Origin: Aquila chrysaetos chrysaetos
Taxonomy: Eukaryota; Chordata; Aves; Accipitriformes; Accipitridae
DNA length: 64,000 nucleotides
Assembly (NCBI RefSeq): GCF_900496995.4
Contig: NC_044012.1
Coordinates: 6,014,001 to 6,078,000, forward strand
Reading direction: 5' to 3'
Shown: piece after piece, positions 25,749 through 38,500 of the stretch
Layout of the letters: each line of letters begins with the position of its first letter
Numbering within the stretch: the stretch's first letter is position 1
Translations under genes and position numbers: made by a program
Notes under the pieces: generated by a model
The model's database searches: none
Told to the model about the DNA's origin: nothing
What the model saw: the letters and a program-made list of their open reading frames with translations, nothing else

Positions 25749-27030
25749 ATACTGGTGTAGTCCTAACCACCTAAATGTTTGACAGCTAGTACGAGCTAAT
25801 ATCATACTATTTCTCATACGTTACTAATTTAAATATAAATAAGTTTTACCATAAAATGTAACATGCAAATATCTCTGATTGAGAAAGATCCATTACTCTT
25901 AGTTGGGAGCTCAAATGATCCTAATATTCAAATATACTGTAGCATTTATAAGAAGTGGAGCAGAACTTTGAGAAAGTTATGGCTGGTATCTGAGAGCTGT
26001 AACATTTACAAACATTAAATGAACAAAAACATATATTTTTATGTTTGCCATTCCAGACCCATGAAACTTCTATGAAAGGTTACGAGACAAGGGACTGAAA
26101 TGAATCTATTACACAATTGCTGCAGGGAGTTGCTGAGCACAGTAATTAATTGCTGGTGTATTCATTTGCGGCAGGAGGAGCAGCAGAAGGAAAATATCTC
26201 ATTGAATTTAGAATTGTATTTATTCATGTATGCACTGTGGTGTTACAGCACAATTATTATCTGACACATTGGAAGCGGACTTGTGCTCTGTTAGTTGCTT
26301 GAGCTATGTGCTATTATTGGGTGATCTGCTACAAAAATGCACAAAACATTTATTTTGAGAGATGCATTCAGGATTGTAATTGATGCCTCACAGATCTCAG
26401 CCTGGCATTCTCAAAACCCAGCAAGAGAAGGAGGAAGCTCAACTTGGCATCATGTATGGGTAGTGTGCAGCTCCCTAAAATGCTGATGTGTCCACAGGGG
26501 CAGGTCGGAGAAAATCTTGAGTTCACAGGTCAGCAGTCTCTTAACGAGGAGCTCTGGTTTTTTTATCTGTGTCTGGAAGGAGACACGGGTGCAAGCCAGT
26601 CTGTGCTGCTTTCCAGTTTCCAGTGCAGTGTTGGCACCAATCCACAGGCAGCCGCTCATCCAGCATTCCTGGCTAGAGGATCATTTCAGCAGCTATATAA
26701 TATGTCAGCCAAGAGGAAGCAAGAAGGAAAAGGAAAGTGGAGTTATGAAGTTAAAACCAAGAAAATAAAAATTCCAGGCAGCTGTAGTGTGGCAATGGCT
26801 GCTGGTGGGGGTAATAGTTTATTTGGTGAATCTGCTGCATAGTTTCTAATAAAACCTCACTAATCTATTCGGAGATTTTTTTCCCCTGAATTGTTCATTA
26901 TTGTTTGCATCAAGCTTGTGAAAGCTGACGTGACAACAGCTGATGTAAAGGTTTATACTTTGGGCAGGTTTTAAAAGAGTAAATACGGACTAAAAAGTGA
27001 CTGTAGGCAGAACCGTAATGGTATGCAAGC
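25749..27030. other. non-coding sequence without a recognised feature
   Basis: This stretch includes an octamer-type ATGCAAAT at 25863-25870 and a 132-codon chance frame at 26444-26842. Nothing supports a gene. Confidence 0.5.
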
Positions 27031-27400
27031 GTCACCCTCCCAGGAATGAGAGAAGTACTGTGCCCTTTGCATCTCGTTAACCAGTGCTGAGTCGTAATCC
27101 CGACCCCACCAAGCGCCGCTGTGGAGAGCGTCATGGAAGAGCGGAGGTGGGGACCTGCGTGATCTTTACCCAGACACCAGATGTTGTGTCCAGGAAGAAA
27201 TGGAGCGTAGCCCACCCTGTCGCCTCAGAGCAGGGTCAGGGGAGAAGGCAACGGGGACTGGGATCCTCCCATGCACGCCTTTCGTTCACAACGTTGTCAC
27301 TGCAAGCGATGAAGAACTTGGTCCTGTCCTCTTGCTGCAATGAGCGGTGCCCTGCCCCGGAGGAGCCTCGTGGGCGCCAGCCTGGCGGCTTATAGAATAA
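27031..27400. other. small CpG-enriched patch
   Basis: By my count there are about 20 CpG in 340 bases from 27061 to 27400, well above the surroundings. Open frames on both strands are a composition effect. No promoter elements were recognised. Confidence 0.35.
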
Positions 27401-27879
27401 GGTTGCTTTACACAAAGGAGTAGCAGAATCAGGTTTGGAATGATTATTCCTGAAGATTTAAAAAATAAACCAACAGCTTCCTGTAGGCCTTTTAAACAAA
27501 CAGCCTAAATGAATGTGAAGTTAACTTCTCTTTCCGATCAGTCTGATGAAAGAAACAAATAGAAGCGATGACAGGATTATATTACTCTATTAATATGACA
27601 GATTCTAATTTGTGCGAAGAAATGAACCTCATTCAGTGCTTTATTACTTTCAGAAATTCTAAAATCAATGCAAGATATGCCATAAACATCATTCTTGGCA
27701 GGCACTCATTGAGGTAAACATATAACTCAAAGATAGCTTGAACTGAATTCTGACCAATTTAGCAAGTAATAAGCAAGGCAGTCTGTGATAAGAACATTAA
27801 AAAAAGAGACAGTAACAGAGTTACGAACAGATGGTATCCATAAATAATGTTGAAATAATAATAATATTTTAAATTTATA

Positions 27880-27930
27880 TATGATGCCTTTCAGTCTGGA
27901 AAATCCCACAATGCTTTACAAAACTGAATT
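27880..27930 (+). repeat. short ancient repeat fragment
   Basis: TATATATGATGCCTTTCAG followed by AATGCTTTACAAA resembles the 'tatatagcgcctttcatc ... aaagcgctttacaaa' core shared by several old vertebrate repeats. It is too short for a family call. Confidence 0.35.
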
Positions 27931-30900
27931 TAAAACACAAACTTAAACTGGAATGCAGCATTTCTGGTGTGAAATATGACAGTTGTTTGAGAGCCCAAGC
28001 AATGCCAAGTCGTTTGGGACAAGAAGAGAATAAGAATTTTAGTTCATTGCTGCTGCAGTAAGAGCTTGGGTTGAATTTTATTTCTTTCTTCTCTTCTAAT
28101 CTATTTAATCTGTCATCACTGATAGTACCTGGATATTCTGCCATAATACATCGCTATTATCCAGAAAGACCACTCTCCCTACTGTTAATGATATCAGATG
28201 CAATGTTGATTTTATTTATTAAATCTCTCAATTATCAGCAATTTTGCTTTATCCTATGCAAAAAAGTACATTCTCAGCAAAAATATCTCCCAAGGACAAG
28301 TAGCAACAGTAGTTAGTATGTCCATGTGTGGGGAATATTAACTCCTATGTCAGTCTAAATTCTGAAACCTTTGTCTTTCGCTGCAGAACATAATTGCTCC
28401 TTCCAAACACTTACGTAGCTCAGCCTAACTTGAGACTGTCTTCTGATCTCAGATAAACCCAGGCAATCCTTCTGGCTTTAGCGGGATTATGCCAACATAA
28501 GTGAAACTAAAATTTACCCATTGTGTATGAGAGTTGATAGGTGCATAAGGCACTGTGTGACGTTTGAAGGCTGCAATGGAAAAGTGCTGGAGGATGGTAG
28601 GGAAAAATCATATGCTGTGTACACAGAGCAATGGAAACTATTTAAAGCAGCTCCAGCCTCGAATATTCTGCGTAGTCCCTTCAGAGGGAGAAAGATGTTA
28701 CATGATAGCCTGGATATTTGAGTGAATAGACTCTGTATTATAGAAATAATATAAAATAGAAAATGTTGAATACTTCTGAGTGATGAATGACACAATCTCT
28801 CTGCAGGAATGCTGAAAACAAACCAGGAAATTATGTTGGTTAAAATTAATCTTTAAAACTCTCCCATTCAGGTCTGTAGGAATCATAGCCAGTGTTTTCC
28901 CATTCCAAGCTCACATTTTTTATAATGGCACCTGCAAGGACTCTTTATGTCAGATGAGCTTTATATCAAGCTCATGGGAACTGTCCTGGAAATGGTAGAA
29001 ATACTGCAGGGTACTTAAATACCCTAGAATACTGGAGCATTTCTTGAAAATGGGGGTTTTCCTTGTAAAAACAGAAAAAAAGGTTGGTGACAGGGCTTTA
29101 TCTGAAATCAACTTTTTAACCCTTCTGGAAAGCTATGCTAGCTTGCACTCATTAAACATTTGTAGCTTTCTAAAAGTGGGGTGGATGTAAATATTTTTTG
29201 TTCATAGGATTCCTATGCTGGCACTCCACAGCGCCTATGAAGGTTTCCGTGATGGTGTGGGACTCAGGTGTGAGCAGATTTACCATGTGTGCATGGAGAA
29301 TATGGACAGCCTGCCCTGGGAGGTAACACAAAACCAGCACCTGTGTGTTGCCATTTACTGTTGTCAGAGCTACTGTTGGCAGAGCATTCAATCTGTATTT
29401 TGATGCAGACGATAATTTAGACAGCAAAATGAGCTAATATGTTGCACAGTAGTACTCATGGCTTGACGGCATCCCTTCCACTAAGAGGAAGTTGAAAGGT
29501 CAGTGGATTGGACATTGCTGTACTCTCAGGACCATTTGTTAAAATATACTGGGTAAAATGTTGTCTCCTATAAATTAGCAGAACTTGTGCTGCTTGCACT
29601 GGATCCAGGTTCGCTTCTACTGTTTTTCGGTCAACCCATGTGTTTTTTGGATGGAAGAGAAGGAGAGGAATGCAGAAATTACATTGTCACATACACAGCA
29701 AATATTAGCATAGGTATAGCTTCAGGTTACTGAATAGTTGTCTCAAACATCATAGAAAATAGAGTTTTATTGTTTATTATGTATAAGTTACATATTGAAA
29801 TGTCCATTCTTGATCCAGCATGTATCTACTTTTCAGGAAATATGAGTCTTTGGTTTAACTATGGCAATTTATGCAGGAATACTTGGACTGCCAGCTTAGG
29901 TGACAAACTGTAACTCATACTTGATTCTTATTCATACCAGCAGGACGCGTGTGTAAGCATACACATCCCTACATGCATGGACTCATTAGTGGTATCTGAC
30001 GCTATTGCAATATTTAAAGGGCTTCTTAATTTTAGACCTGCTTTTGTGAGACACTGGGCAGTCTCATAGTCATTTGGTTCCATTTGCATCTTGGGATTTT
30101 ACAACACAGTGGATTTGCTTCCTGATTTTATTTTTGCAGTTGCATATCTGCAATGCATCTGACTTTAGTTGCAAGTTTAAATTAAAATTTATTTTTCAAA
30201 AATACATGATTGCGCGCATCAGAGTTGACACTATTGTCAGGGCTTCTGTGACTCTGTTTCATATCCTTGAAGCTGGTGCCTGGAAGTTGTTACCACCAAC
30301 AACTCTCCACATATGCTGTGTACGGTGAGCCTGGTGACCTCTGTCTGCCTTCTGATGGGCCCATGTCCATAGCTAAAGAGCCTGTCACTATAACTGACAT
30401 CCTTATCGGCAGTCTGCACAGAAAGCCTGAGTTTGGAGTGGCTCCAAACAGCACATCTCCGTGCCACCGGCACAGAGACAGGGAGCCGGCACGTTGCGAC
30501 CTACTCCCAGACACATCAGGCTTGGGAAACGTGACCCAGAAAACACCCTCCTGTCCTTCTGGGAGTCCGTCTGGGTTCAGAAAAGGGGAAGCTGCTTTCA
30601 GACGGACCTATGTCTCTGCTAATATAGGTGTGCTGTACTGCAGAGCTGCACTATGTCAGGTTGGCCCTATGTGCCAGACTCCACTGTCTACACAGACTCC
30701 CTTAGGGATTCTGACTTCTTTGAAATGTTTTGTTGTTTTTTTTTTTTTTTTTCTCTTTTCACCTGAGCTGAGGCACGAGGAAGAGAAAAATGTGTTTAGT
30801 TTATTCTTGCTGCTGTCTCTGTGCTACCTTTCAGGCCTGTCAGCGTGGTAAGATCCTCAAATGCTAAATTCATGTGAAAACATAGACCCAAAAACCTCGC

Positions 30901-32289
30901 TGTTTAAATGCATTTTAGTCCAGCTTGTAAGAAATGGGTCATTCAGTAGCCTGTTTTCTGAGTATTGTGTTACTCGTATTTTGCCCACAGCCTTATCTTT
31001 GCCATACAGACTTGCAGTTTTTAGGAAGCAGGTTTGCAGGTCTGTCTACAGGTATTTAGATATTTCTAGCTGTTTTAAAACCTCAGTACCAGCTGAAATT
31101 AAGAAGAAGGTGTGAACACTAAACATACACTGCTGCTAACGTAACTACTTTACATAAATTCACTCTGGATGATTTCTTTTCTCTGTCTTCTGGAGGGTGA
31201 CATTTGTTCTCACAATCTGTGGTGAGACCACAGTGAGCTGGCTGACCACAGTAACTGCTGCATGTCGTTCTGCTTGCTGCAGATTAGGAGCATGGGAGGT
31301 ATCTCTTGCTTCTCTTTTTTTCTTTTTTTCCTATTTCTCACTTGCAGAACAACTGAAAAAGGACAAGGTTGAGATATTTCCTGAATGTTGCATTGTGCCT
31401 TGCCCTGCCCGGTGCACAGAGGAGGCGGGGAGAGAGAATGAAAAGAGCTGTTGGACTAACTTGACTCTTTTGTCACCCAACTGCTCAGAAAACAGAGGGT
31501 CAACAGAGACCGGGGCTTCAAAACAGTGAGGTTGGAGGAGGCAGGGCTGTCAACCTTTCCTGCACCAGCCTGCAGAATAGTTGCCGCTCCATATGATTTC
31601 TGTTTCTGTCTAGAAAAGTGCTTTTTACAGTAGGAAAAGCATTCTATAAATATTCTGTATTTATTATTTTGCTAGAGCTTATTCACTATGCTGAACTTAG
31701 ATCAATAAAATGAGAAAAAGAAGGAAAAATACCCAAAGATAAAAGCAACCCAGACAGCTGTGCATTCCAGAATAAACACAGCACTCCTTGACGTGGTACA
31801 GGCACTGTTTGTGCCTGGCTTCCCATCAGGGGTTCTTGCACATCCAGTAACTTTGTTTGTATTTTGTAAATTAGCAGATGGTTCTTTGATACAAAGGAGA
31901 AAGTGTTCCCACATCAGATCAAGTATCTCTCTTTTTCTCTTTCTGCCCCTCTGATATTAAACAAATCATAGAGGAAAACACAACCACAATTGCTAAAAGT
32001 AAAGGGGAGATGGAGCAAAGAAAAAATATGGGTAAGTTAACTGTGAAGTTCAATTGACGCTGACTACAGTAAAGCAAAAAATATAACTGAACAGGAGATA
32101 TTCTCATTTCCAACATTTCTGAGCTGTGCTCCTGGAGACCTAGGGTACAACCAGGTCAGTTTGTGTGACCCTTTTCACTGTGTCCTTCCCACGGAGGCTG
32201 CCTAAATCTCATCAGTTGAGGGAATTACTCAGATAAGTGTGTCACTGCTGAAGTTAGGGAATAATTTTGTACCTGTCTTGTAACCTTTT
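27931..32289. other. non-coding sequence, includes T17 run
   Basis: No supported gene. The longest plus-strand frame in the whole window outside repeats (30267-30851, 194 codons) lies here but is low-complexity at its end, where the T17 homopolymer at 30736-30752 makes a phenylalanine run. It has no recognised domain. Confidence 0.5.
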
Positions 32290-32764
32290 CATAGAATCAT
32301 AGAATCATTTAGGTTGGAAAAGACCCGTAAGATCATCGAGTCCAACCATTAACCTAACAATACCAAGTCCACTACTAAACCATGTCTCTAAGTGCCATGT
32401 CTACACGTCTTTTAAATACCTCCAGGGATGGTGACTCAACCACTTCCCTGGGCAGCCTGTTCCAATGCTTGACAACCCTTTTGGTGAAGAAATTTTTCTT
32501 AATATCCAATCTAAACCTCCCCTGGCGCAACTTGAGGCCGTTTCGTCTCGTCCTATCGCTAGTTACTCGATAGGAGAGACCAGCACCCACCTCGCTACAA
32601 CCTCCTTTCAGGTAGTTGTAGAGAGCGATAAGGTCTCCCCTCAGCCTCCTCTTCTCCAGGCTAAACAGCCCCAGTTCCCTCAGCCGCTCCTTATAGGACT
32701 TGTGCTCTAGACCCTTCACCAGCTTCATTGCTCTTCTTTGGAAGCGCTCCAGCACCTCAATGTC
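32290..32764 (-). mobile_element. CR1 LINE, 5'-truncated, relatively young
   Basis: On the plus strand the element starts with two TCATAGAA octamers, the reverse complement of the avian CR1 3' terminus ATTCTATGATTCTATGA. It then runs through the 3' UTR and the end of ORF2, with the typical 'aggttggaaaagaccc' and 'tccagggatgg' blocks. It stops abruptly near 32764 in the middle of the sequence encoding the C-terminal part of the reverse-transcriptase protein, as expected for incomplete target-primed reverse transcription. The coding part is free of stops and shifts, so the copy is younger than the two ancient CR1s in this window. Confidence 0.95.
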
Positions 32765-32806
32765 AGGGTGGAGCCTGTGTCTTACTTGGTGATATATGTA
32801 AGGCAT
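32375..32806 (-). pseudogene. CR1 ORF2 C-terminal fragment fused to a flanking start codon
   Basis: The open frame of 143 codons encodes the extreme C-terminus of the CR1 ORF2 protein. Recognisable blocks are LERFQRRA, the [12 protein letters not shown] block around residues 47-58, a [19 protein letters not shown] block near residues 83-101 and a terminal [10 protein letters not shown] segment. The catalytic reverse-transcriptase motifs and the N-terminal endonuclease are absent, so it cannot mobilise itself. The first 14 or so codons, including the ATG, come from unique DNA beyond the truncation point. The result is a chimeric frame created by the insertion; there is no evidence that it is expressed. 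Confidence 0.9.
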
Positions 32807-33754
32807 AGTGTCTGTTTACCAGAAGTTGGGCTTGATCTTGGCTGGAGCCTCAAGGCAGTAATTTGAGTAATGTAACAGCAACTAAATAAGACGCTTACAG
32901 ACTAGATCTGGCTAAAGCATATTCCACATTGCTCAAAAAAACCCCTTTTTAATTGCTACTCTGAAATTTCTTTGGAAATAGTATTGCTGCAATAGTCAAC
33001 TCTCCCCTCGTTTACTTGAAACCTTGTCTATACAGTTATTACGATGATAAACTATCATGTGTTTCTTTCTCTTGTGTGTGTAAACTATATATATAAGAGT
33101 GTTCTTTGAGGCAGGCCTTCTCTTTTTGATCTTTGTTTGTACAAGACCTGGCATTATTGGGTCCCAGTCCATGATTGAACCATACAAGCACAACAGTACT
33201 GTAAATAAATAAACAGCTACCCTGAAGATAAAATTCCATTTACTCGCTGTTCAGCACTTTCCCCTACAGGTCTTTGCACCAGAAGTATTGCATGAAAAAG
33301 AAGTTTCTTTGCTATTCCCATGTCTTCTGCATCCATGTTTGGTCCCATTGACTTGACTGACAGTGGGGGATTTGTCACTGGCCCCAGTAAGAGTAATGGA
33401 TCTAATGGCTGTAATGTTTTAGAACAAAAGAGAAAATGCTTTCTTCTTCTGAAGCTTTGCCTGAAAGGTAGCTTGTGTCCAAAGGTGAAACAAGTTATGG
33501 CTACTTTTCCCTTGAACACTGGGTAGTAATTAAGGGGAAAATTTGCCAAAGTATTTATGCAGAGACTCAAAGGGTATGATAAAACCAAGATGGATTTAAT
33601 GCTCATTACAACAAGTAATACTCTAAGCAGAGGAAAAAGAAATTAAGAGAAAAATTTGCATTATATATAGGAAAAATATGTACCATGGAAAAATACCTAT
33701 CCAATACTAAACATGAGCACAAGCCCAATCCTTCTCATTTTACAATCATGGAGA
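32765..33754. other. non-coding sequence
   Basis: Unique sequence flanking the CR1 insertion. The 129-codon minus-strand frame at 33217-33606 has no recognisable domain. Confidence 0.5.
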
Positions 33755-33860
33755 GTGGCTCCATTGACTTCCAGGGGACTTGAATGGGATCCAGCTCCAA
33801 ATCTGGCTTTCTTAACTCATGAATAGTCCTGTTGAAATGAATGGGATTTCTTGAATTAGG
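33755..33860 (+). repeat. possible ancient amniote repeat fragment
   Basis: CTCCATTGACTTCCAGG, GGACTTGAATGGGATCC and, further on, GTTGAAATGAATGGGATTTC echo the 'cattgacttcaatggga' words of old archosaur/turtle repeats. The match is weak and based on memory. Confidence 0.3.
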
Positions 33861-34779
33861 GAAGTAAGACAGAATTTTGGTAGTACAACTCTTGCCCTCA
33901 GTACTTCCATCATATATATGATTTGAGAGAGAGCCCTTTCAAGGTAATGCCTGTTATTGACATGCATAAATTTATAGTGATGTTTTGTTCTGTTTTCTAA
34001 GGATGGGAGTCTCAGGACTTATATAGGGAGATGGTTAAACTACCTAGAGAAGTTTAAGGAGTCGCCAATCTACTCTCTAAAAGTTCCCAATATAATTCAG
34101 AGTGTGCATGGGAGATAAATCGTATATTGGATTAATTTGCTCATTTTGATTGACTGGTGACTAATCCATCCATGGGCACTTCTCACTTCCTTCTTTGTAT
34201 TTATCACCTGAGCATAATTGGGTAGTTATTTGTAAAGGTAAATCAGGTTTGAAAAATGAGAATGCATCTCTGCACATTGCAGATCCACGTCTGTTGAGCA
34301 GTGCTGCTAGTTGAGGCAGGTCACATACATTCTATGGTTTTGTAATAGTTTTTTTGTTTGATAAGACCTTTTCACTGAATACAGCGTGTTCCGAGTTAAA
34401 ACGCAGTTTCTGACTGTTCTTTTAACATACAACTGTGAAACTCACTTTCTGCCACCCAAAAACATGAACCTGTGTAAAAATTTGCATTTTTCATGAATAT
34501 TCGTTTAATATTTATAATTATTTTAGTCTTGCTTACATACGCCCCTTGTTTTCTAATACTCAAAACAGCTTTTTGGTAATTAATTTGAATTTTAGTACTA
34601 ACAAGTGGCATCTCCTATGAAGCCTATTACAAACATGGCACATTGTTCTAAATTGCATAATAAAATAATTGTCTAGAACTGCGACATAGTCAGCAAAATG
34701 GCTCTACTTCTGTTTGACAGGGTGAACGCCTATGTGCTTTTCAAAGCAACTAGTTTAGCACTCTTCATTTACAAAGAGG

Positions 34780-35560
34780 GAAGGGAGAGGAGAGAGAAAC
34801 GCTACTCTGAGAACAGCTTGTCTCATGTTGACCTACTTTCTCCACCAATCTGTGTGCAGCCGGAGCTGCTGTTGTGTTGACACTACATATCCAAGCTAAA
34901 GCAAACCCAGCAGAATCTGTGGCCTTAGAGATTGGCTCTAGAGAAGACAAAAGGCCCTCTGGGTTTGATACGACTTTGGGGCATGCAGGCACTGCAGGAC
35001 TGGGACAGAGCGAGCTGATTTTCAAAACTGAGTCTCGTGCCTCCTCTTTCCTGTGAGATCTAAAGTAGATTACGCGCATCTAATGAGGCCACTTTGTGTC
35101 TAATCTCTCAGGTACATTTGTGTCGAAAGCAGGTGTCGTTGATCCAGGGAGGGTCTCCTTATCTGCATGGGGGACGGCGGTCAAAGAGCTGAATTTGCTA
35201 CTCTTATCAGCATTTTCTCTCTCCTGCCAGGAAAATCAGGAAACCAAGGGAAAAGGGATGTGCCTATGAGAAATGCAGGGTGCCGGTTTGCCATGCCTGC
35301 CTTTGACTCCCTTTTAGCCCCTAGAGATTATTTGTAGATGGTGTAAATTAGAGTAAACTAATCTCATGCCGAAGGCAGAAGTTTTGTACAGAGCCTGCAG
35401 GCCGCGGAATGGAATCCTTTTTTGTATCTGCATATCCATGCAGGGGTAAACACCTTGTTATCTGTGCTATTTGGAAATTATTGGATCCTGAGGTTCAATT
35501 CATGATCTTTGGGTTTTGTTTGTCACTTGATATCATTAATTTTTGAAAGGACATGATTTG
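34780..35560. promoter_or_regulatory. candidate regulatory block with GATA and TCF/LEF motifs
   Basis: This block has balanced composition, no repeat signature and many transcription-factor words. GATA-type sites are TTATCT at 35159-35164, CTTATCAG at 35203-35210 and TTATCT at 35458-35463. TCF/LEF-type sites are TCAAAG at 35181-35186 and CTTTGA at 35301-35306. It also has homeodomain words such as TAATGAGG, ATTAGAGTAAACTAATC and ATCATTAATTTTTG. The texture is typical of deeply conserved vertebrate enhancers in gene deserts. That is an impression from composition and motif density; conservation was not tested. A 104-codon minus-strand frame at 34765-35079 has no recognised domain. Confidence 0.35.
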
Positions 35561-38500
35561 TTGATGTGCTGCTCATCTATAACTCCTGCTGCCTATAGTG
35601 GGAGGAGGTACTGCTACCTCTTGAAAAAATGTGAGTTAAAAAGTATGTTGTGTCCGTATGCATCACCACATCAGTTTTATAATTTCAACCAGTGTTTTCA
35701 GAAAAGCTGATCTGTACTTTACAAAGCAAATACTACTCCTTTGCCCCTGAAAGCCTCTTGTCCTTTAATGGAAATGAATACAGTTTTATTCTTAGCAGCT
35801 TGTTGCAGAAAACTCCAGTAATGCGGCTCTTCACCAAAACATCCTTTTTATGACTAGTTTTAACTTAAAACAAGAACCTGTTCATTCTGACAAGGAGAAA
35901 GACCCTAAAACTTCTGTTTCAAAAATATGGCATTTCCTTGACACTGTTTTGGAGATTTCTTTTTACAAATCCTTTCTTTGCATTTCTAATGAGAGTATTT
36001 GTAATAGGACACTGCTAAGATGCCTTGAGATCCATTTATTTATTTAGGTCCGGAAGAAATAGAGTTGACCTCAGTTTAGCAGAACAAGTAAAATAATGAG
36101 TCAAATCAGAGCCTTTAAAAAGACCTAAATGACGTCTAGTAGAAACTACTTACTGCTAGGTGAAATGTTACTGGGACTTTCCTGTACCCTATTGCTGGAA
36201 CCCTTGGGGGAAATCATAGCACGGTGCGGCAGCATGTGAACATAAAGTGCACTGACTGCTGCGCCCTGCCTCGCTCTGTGGCACTCTCATCCCACATCAT
36301 GACTGCCTTTTTATGAGCTGGCTTAATCTGTTTCCAAAGTGGATTAAAACAGGCACTCGTAGGGTGGACCAAGAGAGTCCTTGGATAAAGCCAGCGTGGA
36401 GTACCGCGTGCAGTTATTACACTGAACTTCTTCCCCACAGAGATGTGGGTATTTTAAAAGTCACTCAATCTAGTGGGTTCTACTTCTTCCTAGGAACATG
36501 CAAGTGGGTGAAAGTTTGACATCTGCCATTCTGCTGAATCTGTGTTTCTGGGGCAGAGGTTCCGCTCTGCACCCCACCTGCTGTCATTGCCTATTGCTAA
36601 ATGTTTCTTGGCTACCTGAATTTGCTCTCCAATAAGCCATGTAGGCCACTGGGGCAGGAAGCTTCGTGGGCTGCTTTCATTGGCATGCTGCTTGGTTTTG
36701 AGGGGCTGGGATTCAGGGGTTTGGGTTTGCATTCAGTGTCTTGCTTTGGGGACAGTGCTGAACCTCTGTTTTGTGCTGAACCTCACTGCCTTGTGAAATG
36801 CCTCATGCACCCATGATCCGAAAGTTCCTACACCTCTGAGCCATGAGAGCCAATGGAGAGCCCATAAGTGGTAAGAACTGCTATTATTGTAGTACGCAAA
36901 ACCTCAAATAGTTTTTATTAAACTGTCTGAATGTGGTGTTTGATAATCGTTTGGTGGAATGCCTGTGTCATATCATTTCAGTTAGGCAACAACAGCTTAA
37001 GCGACAATTCTTTTTGTGAGGTGACCTTCCCATTGATGTCTGCTGGGAATTAGGCAAAGTCAGAGTTGAGGCACTGGAAGGAAAGTGAGAATTAAATTGT
37101 AGGTGGATCGAGTGAGTTTTACAGTTCAGAGAGAATCACAGCAAAACAGATTGGTTCCCTACACCTGCCATTTCTTTCATCTGTGCTATTGCTTAATATT
37201 TCTCATTAATTTACATTAACTTCCTGTTAAGCTTTTGACATTTAAGGAACTGTTGTAAACTACAGTGCCACAAACTGAGCATCACGAATTCTAGTCCTAG
37301 CTTTCGTTCCTCTCCATTTGGCAATGTCTGAGCTCAAGGAGCCAGGACCATGTCCAGACTCTCCACACTGGGACAAGATCTGGGAGTGCGCATCTCTCTC
37401 TTCCCTACCTTGACATCTGTGGAAACCCATAGTTGTGAAAGAGTTTCAGGCTAATGCAGCCATATCAACCAGGTCTCTGGTCCGAATGATCTGACTGCCA
37501 GGACTATACTGCTCTACAGAGTGCAGATGTAGCCCGCAAAAAATTTAGGGAAGGTGCTTCATCCTCCTGCTTCCGTTTACTGTGCTGTGCAAATAGTCAT
37601 ATTGCTCACTGACTAGCACAAGGGTCGATTCCTTAACATCTGGAAAGAGATTTGAAAACCTAAAGCAATAATTTCACAATTTTCCTTAATCAGTACTGTG
37701 CATTTAACATTAATGTTATATGAATGTTCATTGACAAATTAAGGATACATTTTAAAACTGCCTTAGAAAAGTCAGTAAATGTAAAGTCTTTGTTCATTGG
37801 TATGTGGTTTATAGTCCTGTAACAGCAATGTTCTACCCTGTCTTTTATGGATGTTTACTGGAGAGATGTGATGCTTTAATGACTTCTCAATAAGCAAAGC
37901 TTGCAGCCCAGTTCCTTCCCAACATTAGAGGTTTGACTTCATTGTGGTGGTTTTACTTCTGCTGAAAGCACAATCAATGCCTTGTATTTTCAATACCATG
38001 AAGATAAAGAAGTGCATTACATTTTTCACCAGGAGTATCACCTCCAGCAGGAGTAAACCAAGCAGACCTTTCTAGCTGTTTACATAAATAGACTTTCAAA
38101 TGTATCCTCTGGTTCCCTTGGGAGGTTAATTTTTAAAACTTACATCAATGGAAAACAAAACTGAGTTAGTCAAGTGCCTTTTCAAAGTCTTAAATGAAAT
38201 ACAGGCTCCCATCCTGCTGGTCAGGTCAGCTGCTGCATAACCAGCACCAGACTGCTAACCTGTCCTGTTAGAAAACTGAACTGCACTGCCTAAAATTGCC
38301 CATGGTCTGCTTGTGCTATCATGCCTTGGCTCTTGTCTCAAGCAAGGGATATCTGTGCAGTAGGGACTTTGCTTCTGCCCAGAGCCCAGCATCAGGAGGG
38401 TCCATTATCAAGGTCCGGTTTTGGGATGTTGCACATGAGCTACCCTGCACTGCCCTTCTGCTGTGCTGAAGTTGTCCTGGGTACTATAAAAGATGAGGCC

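Noticed and set aside
30267..30851. 194-codon plus-strand open frame
   Set aside because: No recognisable domain; its C-terminal third depends on a T17 homopolymer coding for phenylalanines; no splice or start context supports it.
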